Shown: positions 1 through 16,001, counted from the stretch's first letter. The stretch: 64,000 nucleotides of DNA from Amoebidium appalachense (GCA_963693365.1 CAVNZM010000018.1:1364001-1428000), one strand, 5' to 3'. Program-made: numbers and translations. The notes: a model not told the origin generated them from the letters alone.

Positions 1-196
1 AGATAAGATATAGTACATATCTCCATGGATGTTGGATCAAAAAAACGACGATTCACGTATGGAAGATGGAAGGGACATAGCCTCTCACTTTTGGACTAAT
101 TTACCATTTTCCCTTTCCTTTGCATTGCCTTCGCCAGTCGCTTTTATCTCCTCCCCCTCTTCCCCTCCTGGGCACACACTTTCATATACACACAGA

Positions 197-328
197 CAGA
201 CAATAACACACACACACACTCGCACACACTCGCACGCACGCGCGTGCGCGCACACACACACTCATAAACACGCACACGCACACACACACGCACACGCACA
301 CGCACACGTACACGCACACACCCACACA

Positions 329-367
<39 letters not shown>

Positions 368-373
368 ACACAG
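197..373. repeat. CA/CACG microsatellite ending at a splice acceptor
   Basis: An imperfect (CA)n array with CACG interruptions runs straight into the CAG acceptor of the exon at 374. It supplies the 3' end of the intron. The 180 bases before it show no recognisable exon. Confidence 0.85.
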
Positions 374-1773
<1,400 letters not shown>

Positions 1774-1911
1774 CAGAGCTTATTAGGAACATAGGTGTGC
1801 GCAAACCCCCTCAAGGGACACAAGATTGCAATGCGTATCATGTATTGTACGATCTTCTATGACACCAGTAGATATCCTCCTTGGAACGTCTTGAGTCGTA
1901 GAACATAGGTT

Positions 1912-1943
<32 letters not shown>

Positions 1944-2650
1944 ACTCCCCGGGGCTTGTTTTTCCGAAGCAGACATAAAGCTATCATATTTAAACTATAC
2001 ACGTACTGTAGATGTTTTAAGGCCAATGTTAGTGGTGCATCGGAATGCTGTGTTGAAGCTACATGTAACTTCGGCTGTAAGGTTCGAGAGCTTTCTTTAT
2101 TAGTACTGACTCGACCAAATATTAAAATCATTCATTCTCGTCCTGCTAAAAATATGGTCCCTTCAGCCTGTTCGAATGGAAGTGTGCACCAACTCCATCC
2201 CTACCCACCCCCCCCCCCCCCCCCCCCTCTCTCCTACTCCCCCTCCTCCTACTACCCCACACACAAGCGCGCACCCACGCACACACCACCCACGTGCAAA
2301 ACAACACCCTGCGCATCCTAATCACCACAAACTCTCAACCACCACCAGATGCATATAAGACCCCTCTGCCGATGCCGAAGTATTTGAAACCACATAACTA
2401 TACAACTGAGTCAATATCAACATCGCTATCACCAAACATGTTTGCTTTATCTTCGTGTCCATAACTTCTTTTTTTTTTAAAAAAAAAAAAAAAAAAACAG
2501 TCGTCAAGAATTCAAGACCAATACACCAAGTGGCATGGCAGCGGGCCCGCTTCCCATGATGCGAGGAGATGGAAGCAAATAGGAAACAACTACTTCGATC
2601 AGAAATCTATTTCTGATTCAAAGCCTATGATGATACTTTGAAGGGGCCGC

Positions 2651-2692
<42 letters not shown>

Positions 2693-2790
2693 ACGTTATG
2701 TTTCCGTGGCACTTATTGGAGCAACTCAACGCTGATCCCAGCGTATTCGGGCATTATAGCCACGCGGTACAGTAACTTCCGCCCACAAAT
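1774..2790. other. Intergenic, no gene seen
   Basis: Contains C tracts (1912-1943, about 2206-2226), a T/A block (2468-2498) and a 38-base G tract (2653-2690). Open frames here are short and repeat-driven. Confidence 0.6.
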
Positions 2791-2791
2791 G

Positions 2792-3090
2792 CTAACCGGA
2801 ATATGGTGCATGCCGTGCCATGGTCATTCCCGTTGCTGCAAACGACACCTTGCCCTCACTGTGCAGACGAATGCCCACAGTGGCCCCACTGGGCACTGCC
2901 CTGTCGAGGTATGCTCTTTCAGAAAATCCGTTTGGACCGTAAAGTGTTCCGTTAACGTTAGCAGTGTACAGGTACCAGCCACAATTGTTGTATGGGGCAT
3001 TGCCAGGTGTATCGACTCGCCGCAGCAACTATTGCCTGTGAGGCCAACCAACCCAATCATCTTCATTGTTGGTGCATACATGTACAACAG
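2792..3090 (-). pseudogene. Degenerate copy of the BTB-gene C-terminal (SPRY-like) domain
   Basis: On the minus strand the frame 3028-2792 reads GWYLYTANVNGTLYG, then VGIRLHSEGKVSF. This aligns with GWYLHTIDGTLYG and VAVRLHDDGRISF of the intact BTB protein at 17108-18061. The part just upstream (TMKMIGL, matching STMIGL) lies in a different frame, so there is a frameshift near 3027. The copy stops early, at the position of the NGTDFRTAYV segment. No BTB part is seen. It is best read as a truncated paralog rather than a functional gene. Confidence 0.6.
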
Positions 3091-3250
3091 ACTGATTTTA
3101 TACTAGCCCTAATTATAACCCTAAAAGACTGAGGACGCCAGGTCCCGGAAGCCCCATTTACATCATGCTGTTTGTTGATCTGGGAGGCTTCCGTGTCTGG
3201 GATGACTCGATGTATATCTACGTCACACAGAGAGACTATCTGTAATCCTA

Positions 3251-3300
3251 TTGGACGATGTATTCGCGGACTGGCATCCGCTCAAGGTATATAAAGCAGC
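3251..3300 (+). promoter_or_regulatory. Candidate TATA/CCAAT promoter
   Basis: An inverted CCAAT box (CTATTGGACG, about 3248-3257) precedes a TATA box (GGTATATAAAGCAGCC, from about 3286) by roughly 35 bases. The TATA context resembles the one at 61484 (TATATAAGGCAGC). No long ORF follows directly; the downstream sequence is the SINE-like element. Confidence 0.4.
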
Positions 3301-3394
3301 CAAACGTTAACCATCCTCAGATGGTACCGGAGTATCCAAGATCTCAAACCACTTTCTGCGAACCTCTCCTCTACTCTCGATCCGCTATGTAGAA

Positions 3395-3454
3395 GTGATT
3401 GTCTCTTACAGAGGTCACAGGACCGAATCCTGCCTCTGCTCCACATTTATTCTG

Positions 3455-3500
<46 letters not shown>

Positions 3501-3690
3501 CGTACATGTGCGCCGTGGCTGGGGTGAATACCCTGGGCTAAGTGCGTGCAAATAGTTAGGATTGTTAACGGTGTAGCTTAGCTAATAATATTAATACCGT
3601 AGCACCCTAGCTAGAGTACTGTCGGTGCTGGGTGGAAGACGGTAGTTCCCAGGAGGGCCCCGAGGGGTCCTACCGGGAACAAAACGGGAT
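3395..3690 (+). mobile_element. SINE-like repeat, copy A
   Basis: A tRNA-like T-arm segment (CAGGACCGAATCCTG, about 3412-3426) resembles a pol III B box. It is followed by a TG array (3457-3499), a unique middle part and a 3' tail GGTGGAAGACGGTA plus hairpin (3645-3680) ending AAAACGGGAT. The tail and B-box region recur in copy B (about 42945-43545). Left boundary is uncertain. Confidence 0.4.
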
Positions 3691-3715
3691 CGATTGATAT
3701 CTATCAAATCAAACG

Positions 3716-4700
<985 letters not shown>

Positions 4701-6390
4701 GTGTGTACACATGTGTTTCAGAATCCAGGGAGTTTGAGATCATTTCGAGTCGTAATTCAACCACTGCTGGTCGTCACCCGTCCACATACAAGGTCAAAGG
4801 GAGGCGCGCGCACAAGATTCCATGCATCGACGGATTTTCGCACCGTGATTCTGTTGACGGACACACCAAAAATTGCTACCCCCCCCCCCCCCCCCCCACT
4901 ACCACCACTACCACCACCACCACACCCCCACCACCACCACCACAACAATAATAACACTGACACATAGCAGCACACCCATAGCCACAAACGCACACCCTCA
5001 AACGCTGGTGGCGCCACCAGCAGACCCGGGTAGCTCAATGACCATGTGGCCAGAGGAGACCACAATCCGGACCGTATTAGTTGACGCTTGGAGGTCCAGG
5101 TTTTCAAGTGTGCATCCAGCTTTTGGAGTAACTGATGGTCATGACACACAGTTTAGAGATAGCACTAGCTATGTATCCGTGCATAATACTGATGATGATG
5201 ATTGAATTAAGTTTTTTCCTTTTGTCCTTGTGGGATATAGGGGCTTCTGGAATTGAGATTATAGCTGGCTACGGCCGAAATGTACATACACGTAATCTTA
5301 CATTTGCCTACCCCTTTATGCGTGTCGTGCGCTTGAATTTGGGTGGGTGGGTGGGTGGTGGCGGTAGGGGGGAGTGGGAGGGGAAGGGAAGGGGGGGAGA
5401 CGAAGGGGGGAGGGGGGTAGAGAGGGAGCAGGGGAGACTATGGTGGCTGATTTGGATTTCAGTTCGACGGGAATGGCGCACCAATTGAGTTTCCCCTGTT
5501 TATTCTTTTTTTTTCGTGATCCATCCACATCAGTGGTAGTGTACAAATCGGTGGGGGTAGGGTCTCCAAATGTGCATCGTTCCCTCCTCCCCCTCCCCCC
5601 CCCCCCTTCCCTCCCCTTGGGGAAGTTGCCTCCGTGCCTCGTCCACACCCAGTCTACACTGGTTATCTCTGGCTCTTAGAGCACTTCCCACTTTTCTCTC
5701 TTCCCGACCTCCCCGGTTTCCCTCTTAGGTACCCAAATCCCCCCCCCCCCCCCCTCACCCCCTCCCCCCCCTCCCCCCCCCCCCCCCCCCCCGCCCGCCC
5801 CTTTTCCCATCCCATATCCATGCCCCTCCCTCCCCCCCCCCCCCCCCCCCCCCCCCCGCCCCGCCCCTCGCCCCCCGCCCCCCCTACCCGCTACCTCTAA
5901 TCGTTCCCTTCTCCCGTTCTTTCTAATAGCATATCCGCCGCCACGGACACTTTCTTCTTACCCCCCCTCCCCCCCCCCCCCCCCCCCCTCTATCCTCCTC
6001 CCCCCCCCATCCCCCCTCCTCCCCTCCTCCCTCCTTCCCTCAACCCTCCCCCATATTGTTTCATGGTCTTCCTACCCCCCCCCCCCCCCCCCGGCCCTCC
6101 CCCCCCCTTCACTGCCCCCCCCCCCCCCTCCTCCAGTGCCCTGCTATAGGGCTTGGCCTATAGATGTTTTGTGGATGGGTGCTCACAACTTGCTATCTTG
6201 TTAGTTTCCTTTTCTTTTTAAAATTTTACGGCTCACCCTCCTAACCTTTATACCCCCCCCCCCCCCCCCTCATCTCCCTCCCCCGTCCCCTCCCCCCCCC
6301 CCCCCCCCTTCCCTTGCCTCTCATTTCTACTCTCGCATCGTACCCACTCCCGCCCCGGTCCACATAGAAAAGTTCACCACACACACCAAC
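4701..6390. other. Intergenic, C-rich simple sequence
   Basis: Holds many C tracts (for example 4880-4897, 5741-5754, 5768-5792, 5831-5857, 5967-5988, 6076-6091), CCA repeats near 4898-4945 and G-rich sequence at 5342-5430. No convincing exon. Confidence 0.6.
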
Positions 6391-6539
6391 AATTTTGTGT
6401 TACTCTTGCTCTTCGACCTCCCCGGTAAATGACATGGTGGCAATCCCTCCCCTCCCCCTTCCCCCCCCCACCACCTCCTCCTCCCCCCCGGGTGACATGC
6501 ACCCTCCCCCTCCCCCCCCCCCAACCAGAACCCTCCTCT

Positions 6540-6740
<201 letters not shown>

Positions 6741-6961
6741 CCCCGGCACCGCCCCCTGTCCCCTTGTGTCACCCCCACCCCCACCTCCATCCATCCCTCC
6801 CACCTTCTATTGCCAGTCCACTACGCATCCCACCCTACCCTTCTCTCTCTTTGTAAAGAAAAGGCCTTGTCACGGTGTGTAGATCCAAACGTGTGGGTAA
6901 GTCGGTGTGGGGGAATGGGTGGGTGAGTCGGTGGGTTACTTTGTGGATGTTGTTTGGGGTG

Positions 6962-6963
6962 GT

Positions 6964-7006
<43 letters not shown>

Positions 7007-7395
7007 GGGGAGGGAGGCACTCCACCCTTCTCACCCCGAGAACTTGACTCAACTTCCCAGCGCCCCCAGGCCTCGAGGCCTGAAGTGTGACAAAAGTTTG
7101 TTTACAAACATGATGTGCATATGGACACGGCACCAAAACATATGACACAAAACTTGCAGAAGTTCTGTAGGCTTGTGCTCACATGTACAATTTCTTGTCT
7201 GCATTCCCGAATCCCTTCCCCCTTCCCCCCCCCTCCCCTCCCCCCCCACCCCCACCTCCTCTGAAGGGGATGGGGGGGAGGGGTTGGGGAGATGGGGGGG
7301 GGGGGGGGGGGGGGGGGCACTCCGCCCTTCTCACCCCAAGAACCTGACTCAACTATCCCCCGCCCCCAGGCCCCCCCCCCCCCCCCCCCCCCCAA
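6962..7395. repeat. Duplicated poly-G plus 65-bp block
   Basis: A G tract (42 bases, 6964-7005) followed by GGCACTCCACCCTTCTCACC and CGAGAACTTGACTCAACT (7015-7070) recurs at about 7295-7370 as a G tract plus GGCACTCCGCCCTTCTCACC and CAAGAACCTGACTCAACT. Both blocks end in CGCCCCCAGGCC. About 300 bases separate the copies. Confidence 0.75.
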
Positions 7396-8165
7396 AAATA
7401 TATATATATATATAAAGGAAGAGGAGAAAAAAGGAAAAAAGAGAAAAGAACAAAGAAATAGGAAAATTCCTGATCAATTCACTCTCAGGCTCCGTTTGCG
7501 CCAACCTTCTTATCCACACATATCACCACATTCCCCAACACCCACTCACAAACTCGATCATAAAGCAAGAAACTGTTATAACGAAGGGGTTCGCGGTGTT
7601 TACTTACGGCACAGAAGCCCGGTCTCAGGTAGTCTTTCTCACGATCGAGATAATCGTTCACGACTTTATATCAGGTACATATATTTCGGGTGTTGTTTGG
7701 TACATTATTGAAACAGGTCTTCCTTAAGGGATTGTCATTTAGTTATGTTTGCATTTTTTTTTTTTAACTAAAATCATTTTGTCTTGCCTTTTTTATTTGT
7801 TCTTTTTCTTTTTTTGGGGGGGGGGGGGGGGGGGGGGGGGGGAGTCCATCGAAGCCACCAATCATCTTGACCTTAAAGAACGGGATATATATGTAGAGGA
7901 TGCTAGAGAAGGGTAAAACAAGGAAGTGACGGGAGGATAAGGTGTGGGGTTGTGGGGGGGAAGGGGGGGGAGAGGCAGAAAAGGATAAATATAAGGTGGT
8001 TTTGGAAGTAGGAATGTTGCCGGATCTGCAATGAAATAAATATTTGGGGTACTATAGGCCATACATGAATCTTGCCATTTATAATTTGCCTCTGAAGACA
8101 GACTCGAACATGCATGCACCGTGACGAAAACACACCATGATCAGGCAACAAACAAAACCCACAAG

Positions 8166-8204
<39 letters not shown>

Positions 8205-8404
8205 CTTTTTAATCCCGTTTCATCCCATGGAGGCCACCGTATTCCTCTTGGCTGTGCCTGTACACCCCAAACAGGCGACAATAAAAACGATGTCCGATAA
8301 ATTATGTGACTAGGTAACAAGTTCGTAGTGCATACACTAAACTTTAGCCTGATGGACTCTCGAAGTCAAAACTGCACACACACGCACATACACACACACA
8401 TACA

Positions 8405-8720
<316 letters not shown>

Positions 8721-8875
8721 ATGTGACTCCCTCTTCCTCTCAAAACGACGCACACTTTCACGAATCACGACACACACACCACACCACACCACACTGCCCA
8801 CAACCCGATGTACGTGCATGCATGGCATGCACGATCATAACAATGCACGCATGCACACACACACATACACACACA

Positions 8876-9140
8876 TAGAGAGGGAGAGAGAGAAAAACCA
8901 CGCACACTCCCACACGAACACATACTCCCACACAGGAAGAGGTGGGAGAGGGATGGGGAGGAAGAGAGAGAAAGGGGGAGAGAGAAAGAATAATAAGGGA
9001 AGGAGAGAGTGAGGAGGTGAGGGGAGGGGGGGGGGGGGGGGGAAGGGAGAGAGAGAGCGAGAGAACGAGAGAAAGTGAGAGCCTTGGAGACAGGGAGGGG
9101 GTGGGAGGGGGGAGAGAGAGAGAGGGGAAGAGAGAGAGAG

Positions 9141-9187
<47 letters not shown>

Positions 9188-9300
9188 GAGAGAGAGAGAG
9201 TGTGTGTGTGTGTGTGTGTGTGAGTGAAAGCGAGCGTTTATTAAGTGTGTATAAAGAGTCTCAGAGATCGAGAACGAGAGGTGGAGAGAGAGAGAGAGAG
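8876..9300. repeat. (GA)n-rich block with TG tail
   Basis: Purine-rich GAGA/GGGA sequence, a G tract near 9026-9041, then (GA)n (9127-9200) and (TG)n (9200-9222). Confidence 0.85.
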
Positions 9301-9927
9301 CAACAAGCAATGTAGCATACACACACATATGTAGGTATCTGAGTGGAGACATATACAGTATATCGAGGTTAAATTGTGACACTGTTAGCATGTGCCCGTG
9401 TCCGTACCGTGTGCGTACATCGGTGGTATTATGGGTGCATGCATGTTTGTGTGATTGTATGTCCAGTTGGTTTAATGCGTCATGCCCTAGAATAGGGCCT
9501 ATGTTGTGTCTATGGCTTGTTCGCCTGGGCAGTGGGAGTCAGCGCTGCCATTGTTTCTGGATCTGCGGGTGCACGTGTGAAATATGCTTTCGCGAAGGGA
9601 TCACGGCCCCCAACCGTTTCAGCACCAGTACGTATATAGCCACCGGTACCAAAACGAATAGGGGTTTACGCTGTTTACTCGAGGCAAAGAGAGACCAGTC
9701 TCAGGTATGGGGGCGGTTTTGCTCGGAATATCCCCTCAGCGGTATATCATGATCACGTACATAGATGTCGGGTGATAACTATATATCAGGGTTTACTTTC
9801 TCTACGAGACACCATAAAGACTAAGAAAAATCAATTAGTTGGGGTTCCCCCCCCCCCCCCCCCCCTTTTTTTTGGGGGGGGGGGGGGGGGGGGGGGGGGC
9901 TCCCCTGGGACACTCGGTATCAGCTGG

Positions 9928-9994
<67 letters not shown>

Positions 9995-9996
9995 CG

Positions 9997-12125
9997 CTAG
10001 AATTTTGTAGTGATGTGTTTCTCAAGCCAATCAATACATCTAATAAACAGGTTGTAGTTACGCGTGTTTAGTATAAATTCAAGGATGTTGTAATCTACAG
10101 GTAGGCTATCTTTCTGGGTGTCTGTTGTGAATGTTACGTGTGTGTGTTGCGGTATTATGTGGTCTATCAAACTACATTTGGTGATACTTGACCGTTTAAA
10201 CTGGTGTGTGTGTGTGTGTTGTTTGGGCATGCAAACAATGCCACCTTATACTTATTAGATCTCCACTGGATAGCACGTGTACAGTAAAAGCGTGGTAATT
10301 GATCAATAATACCATCAGCTAGAGCAAGACCAGTTCTACAGGAAGGTAATATGTATTTAGGTGTTATACATTTGCGAGTGCCATATTTGGCAATATGGTT
10401 AAGGCGGTCATTATATATAAAACGAGACATAATTAGGTGTCTGCTTTCATCGGGTCTAGTGTCGTGTGGTATCTTATTCCATTTGTTATATTGCGTGATT
10501 ATCTTGTGATTGTGACATGTTTAATAAGTAAGTCCCAGTCCAAAGTCACACGCACACTTTTGCGGGGTTTATTTGTGTTTGTGCCCGGGGGAGAAGGAGA
10601 GAGAGAGGGAAGGAAAGAGGGGAGAGGTGGAGAGGGGACAGGTCGGATAGAGAAGAGAGGGTGGGAGGGCAAAAACTTCTTTAAGCGGCTTATGTGCTTA
10701 TTGAATTTCAGCGCGAGATGGGATACTCTAGCAGCTATTGGGACCAGACCATATATCGAGAGCGTTACAGGCCCAGGTTTACAACAGTTGTTAGATAGAA
10801 AGGAGGCAACTTCTGCTTCAAGGAAATTTGCCAAGGGTTTAAGCGCTCTAGCTCTCTCTCTCTTGATCCAAGCGGCGAGAAGGGGTAAACCATATTCACA
10901 TGCCGGGAAGACAAAAGTGCGAATAAATGTAAGTCTAATAGAAGGATGGAGGGGTGCGTCTTCAAAAATATTAGCCGAGAAGAAAGCTAACCGCTTACGA
11001 GCCAACTCTAGCCTCTTTTCGACCATATGGGAAAACATAACACCAACAGAATTAACCGGAACACCAAGATATTTGTATTCTGGAACTATAGGTACAGGTT
11101 TAGATGATAATGTAAATGTGTGTAAATTGTTAACGTTAGCTATATCGGGTACAAGAACACCACATTAGTCTATGTTAAGGATCATAAGGGTTGCCTTGCA
11201 CCACTCTGACACTACATCGAACAATCTTTGCAGGCGTCTAGGGGTACGGGCAAGGAGGGACAGATCATCAGCATAGAGAAGTGCAGGCGGAAAGTTATTA
11301 ATACTGGTCATCATTTTCGGCATAAATCTTGACAGCCAAATCATCTATAAATAGGTTAAACAAAAAGGGGCCAAGCAACGGACACTGCAAGAGACCTCTA
11401 GTACGAGCAAAACCATATGAAAGATGCCCATTAACCACAGCTCTACCATAGGTTTGAGACAAGAGTGCTTCTAACAGACCACCAATGCAGTGTGGTACAC
11501 CCCGTACAGCAAGCTTTTCCCATAGGAGACCAGGGGAGACATAATCGTAAGCAGTTTTCCAATCAATAAAGATGATATCGTACACCAACTTGCATAGAAT
11601 CGTGGAGTGCCATTGATGGAACATAACATGAATTGTTCTTACGAAAAGCGGATTGGCATGGGTGTATGTGAAGAATAGATTGAAACCTAGGGTGATTTGA
11701 AAATAACCTAAGTAAGCAAGCTTAAAAGAATCTACGAGCAACCTGGGTTAGTGTGATGGGGCGAAAAGATGATATGGGGCCCTCAGAGTCCTTCTTAACT
11801 ATGGGGATCACTAAGGTATCTAACCAAGATGACGGGACATGTCCACAATTAACACACCAAGAAAAGAGAGAGCTTAACATAATAGTAAGATCAGGTTTAA
11901 TAGCACGATCACTTTCCTTTTGTGGGTAGGAGGGAACAAGGATTTTAAGAAAACCAGCAGGAAGCCCATCAGGTCCACAAGACTTACTAGAGCTATAACT
12001 AGATATCACAGACCATATGGTATCGGGACTGAAAAAGGGGAGGATCGATTCTATGGGGATAGATGGGTCTACAGGCCGAGGTATGTAGGTCTATACGAAG
12101 GAAGCCCTAGGTATAGGGAGATCGG
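9997..12125 (-). mobile_element. LINE (non-LTR retrotransposon), decayed, 5'-truncated
   Basis: Reading on the minus strand from about 12125 down, pieces of a reverse transcriptase appear in order: KSCGPDGLPAGF and VPSSWLDTLVIPIVKK (11722-12009), FIDWKTAYDYVSPGLLWEKL and GPFLFNLFIDDL (11298-11741), then the catalytic YADDLSLLAR (about 11246-11275). The thumb/post-RT region follows (10499-11038, for example LARKRLAFFSANIFEDAPL), then a C-terminal part ending NLFIRCIDWLEKHI (about 10000-10050). The frame breaks near 11745, 11300, 11165 and below 10499, so it is inactive. No endonuclease domain is seen; the 5' end stops around repeat R (12088). The C-terminal region matches the second fragment at 32330-32990. 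LINEs copy themselves by target-primed reverse transcription. Confidence 0.8.
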
Positions 12126-12222
12126 ATGATAACTGGCTAAAAAAATACAATAATTGATAATAATTTACAAAAATAAAAAACATAAACCCAATAACCATAA
12201 CCCTATGTGTGTCTGGGTCCTA
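12088..12222. repeat. Repeat R, copy 1
   Basis: A 135-bp AT-rich block (GGTCTATACGAAGG...TGTCTGGGTCCTA) that recurs at 15867-16000 with three or four differences. It lies between the 5' end of the LINE and the ISL2EU transposase. Its minus strand partly continues the LINE reading frame. Confidence 0.9.
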
Positions 12223-12326
12223 GGGACGAAAAGCTGTCTGCAGCAGATGTGTGGGCAAAGAGTGTGCTCGCAGGGAATAAAATTTTTGCTGCGCAGCTAA
12301 GTAAGGCGTTAGGCAAAGTGGACCAA

Positions 12327-13366
12327 ATGAAAGCAGAGGCGGAAAAGGTTGCGAAAGAAACGACAGCTAGTTGGAAAGAAAACCTGGAACTACAGAACGA
12401 GCTACTTTCGATAAAGAAGGAAAAAATCATGCGCAGGTCCATAGACATGATTAAGAACAACGATAAGTTAGTAAGCACGTTTACAAGGTTTCCCAACTGG
12501 ACCGTTTTGTCGTTGTTTTTGGAGATATGTGAGCTGGTGGGCGGGGCAAACCTGAACATGGAGGGGAAGCCAAAGGCACACAACGGTCCAGCTCGAAAAC
12601 TCAGGTGGGACAACGACATTCTACTTACGCTGGTGTATATGAGGCAGGGATTCCCACAGGAGCACATGGGCCACCTGTTCGGTGTAAGTGAAGCAACAGT
12701 AAGCACCATATTTCGTGCACGGGTTATGTTTTTGGTTGGGGTGGTGCAGTTCTTGTTTCCTGACCTTCCTTCGAAGGAAGGATTAGAAGCAGATGCACAC
12801 AAGCTCTTTAAGGACAATCCCCAGTATAAGGAAAACGGTATCATTCTAGATGCTACAGAGATCATTGGTGAGATCTCTTCAGACGCACACCTCGCGTCTC
12901 TCATGTGGAGTGATTATAAGCAACGGCATACTTTAAAGTGGCTTGTGGGAGTTTTGCCCTCACTGCGTGTGGGCTTAGTGGAGGGTGCCAATGGGGGTGG
13001 TGCATCCGATAAGATAATGTGCCAGAATGCGCGTGTTATTGCTAAGGTACCTAAGGGCATGGGCATAATGATAGATAAAGGTGTGCATATTAGGGAACAG
13101 TGTGAAATGGCAGGCCTACACTGTTTCCAGCCCCCCTTCAAAAGGGATGGTATTAGGCAGTTTACGGGGAAGCAGGCAGCTGAAGGCCGCAGTATTGCCT
13201 CCCTCCGCATTCACGCAGAAAGGGCAATAGCTAGAATCAAGAGCTATAAGTGGCTAAATGCCCCCATCCCCGTGACGATTTTAAAATTGCTCACTCTGTG
13301 TTCTTGGTCTGTGCCTTCCTCAACAAATTCCAGCGGCCGCTGGTGGTGGAGGAGGCAAAAAAATAA
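12327..13366 (+). pseudogene. ISL2EU/IS4EU (Harbinger-like) DDE transposase, one frameshift
   Basis: The protein has a coiled N-terminus, a helix-turn-helix (LLTLVYMRQGFPQEHMGHLF, then GVSEATVSTIF) and a DDE_Tnp_4-type catalytic core. The core shows LDATEII (first Asp, about 12850), WSDYKQRHTLKWLVGV, IDKGVHI (second Asp, about 13072) and SLRIHAERAIARIK (Glu, about 13217). All three acidic residues are present. The frame open from 12207 uses GTG; the first ATG is at 12327. Near 13265-13273, in a C run, the family C-terminus moves to another frame (DDFKIAHSVFLVCAFLNKF) and ends at TAA 13364-13366, so a 1-base indel breaks the gene. Such enzymes cut and paste DNA transposons. Terminal inverted repeats were not found. 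Confidence 0.8.
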
Positions 13367-13409
13367 AGAGCACGTATTGGCATGGGTTCGAGGTTCATTG
13401 AATGTAGTT

Positions 13410-14284
<875 letters not shown>

Positions 14285-14586
14285 TTCTTTAGTGGGTGCC
14301 GGTTTTCCATCAAAAAAGCACACCGGAATACAGTTGAGCTCTGAAACGTATGAACTAATCTTTTCCAAAATGGAGTTTGCGATGTTTGCCCAAGTTTTGG
14401 ATGGCATGTTACTGTTGTCGTGGTTGAGTTTTGCAACGTGTTGGGAAAAGGTGGACTGAGCGATCACGTTGTATATAACGTTGACACGTCAATGCCTATT
14501 CTATGACCAGAGAGTGAGTTGGGAAGAAAGCAGGCGCGTTTCTGTTCTGAAACGCCCAAAGCAGGCAGTAAACCTTCGACACCCAT
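14285..14586 (-). pseudogene. XPG/FEN1-like nuclease, first exon, broken
   Basis: From ATG at 14586 (minus strand) the frame reads MGVEGLLPALG and then SGHRIGIDVSTLY, matching the N-terminus of XPG/FEN1/EXO1 nucleases (MGIxGL..., then the acidic IDxS segment). It hits TGA within a few codons. Two bases away in phase the frame continues NVIAQSTF... to VSELNCIPVCFFDGKPAPTK, the family motif IxPVxVFDGKxPxxK. Removing one TA unit from TTATATACAAC (near 14480) would restore a single frame. After DGKPAPTKE the sequence runs into poly-C and (CA)n with no visible donor, so the rest is missing or displaced. XPG-family enzymes cut branched DNA in repair or replication. A very recent pseudogene and an assembly error are both possible. 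Confidence 0.6.
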
Positions 14587-15011
14587 GGTGTACTGCGAGT
14601 GTTGTGAATGTGGGTGTGTGATTCACTCAAGATCAGCCCAATTTTTTTTTGAAAAACTTAAACATAAAACTGCAGCTAAAGAGACAAAATTTCGCAAGTA
14701 TTGTGCTTCACAGCTACAGTATGACAGTGTGTGGGAGTCGAAGCGAACGTGTAGCTATGATCAGTTGCACTGAAACGTTTGCGTGGGTGACGGCCCTATG
14801 GCTGCCAACCTCGGGAGTTTGAGCGAAGTAAAATATTGGTCGATTTTTGAATAGAAGATCCAAAGTGGTCCATAGCTAGCCAATCACACTACTCTCAGAA
14901 AGAAAAGAGGAGAGCAAACAGCAGATAAAATGCAATAAGTCCTATCAGGCAAGGGAGCCAGGTGTGCACAGATCGATCTACAGATATCCGTGCACACAGA
15001 AACAAGGGAGA

Positions 15012-15050
<39 letters not shown>

Positions 15051-15282
15051 GGGGATGGGGAGAGAGAGAGAGAAAAGCAAAAGGGAGAGAAGGGGGAGAG
15101 CACAAAGAAGAAGAGCAGACGCGAATACAAACAAGGCTAAGACACACACATACTTCAAGACTATTGCTGTATACTACGTAGTGACGTATTCCAACAGTGT
15201 GTGTATGTAGAACCACAGCAGAAAAAATATTCAACTGACTCCGGAATAAGCCCGTGTTGCGGTGACAAAATAATATATATCA

Positions 15283-15348
<66 letters not shown>

Positions 15349-15866
15349 GTCAGTGGCGACACGTGCATGCTTTTAACTTAATGCGATCGGCGGCACGCTG
15401 CCCACCCAGGTCGGTGAAAAGCAGAAGTTCTGCAGAACAAGCAAAGGCCTAAAAAGGTTCTTTTGCCACGAGCTTCGAATATCGTGATGCGCGTAAACCA
15501 ATCATATACTGAAAAAGTCATGCTTAATTGTTATCAATATTTTATTCATGAAATAGAAACCAATCAGGTGGCAGGTAACCGGTGGGACACCATGGTGTGA
15601 AACGTTCGCTGTGACTTAGGCTCACTTACCACAGGAATACAAGTACAAAGTATGTAGAATTGTAGGGTTCTTCAGCCTCGATGGCTAGGAGAACGTGCCG
15701 CCGACCGTGCTGAATTTTATTTCCGTCTAGAAGGGCCGATAGTTGATAATTCAGCGGGCCTGACCTCTAAAGTTAGAAGCATTTCCGGGCTTTCTAGACT
15801 TATTTCTCGGAACTGTATATGACCCCCGCTCAGAAACCGTGTGGCCTGTAGCACCAAAGTAGGTCT
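14587..15866. other. Intergenic, no gene seen
   Basis: Contains a G tract (15017-15049), GA-rich sequence to 15110 and (TA)n of about 60 bases (15283-15344). The plus-strand 84-aa frame at 14519-14773 is antisense to the XPG exon and its upstream region. Confidence 0.55.
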
Positions 15867-16000
15867 GGTCTATACGAAGGAAACCCTAGGTATAGGGAGA
15901 TCGGATGATAACTGGCTAAAAAAATACAATAATTGATAATAATTTACAAAAATAAAAACATAAACCCAATAACCATAACCCTATGTGTGTCTGGGCCCTA
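15867..16000. repeat. Repeat R, copy 2
   Basis: Same block as 12088-12222 (GGTCTATACGAAGG...CTGGGCCCTA), here without LINE or transposase next to it. It ends at the same point, next to a GC-rich hairpin cluster. Confidence 0.9.
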
Positions 16001-16001
16001 A

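Noticed and set aside
14519-14773. 84-aa plus frame with Cys-rich segment (CECCECGC)
   Set aside because: Antisense to the XPG-like exon and its upstream region; the minus strand gives clear family motifs.
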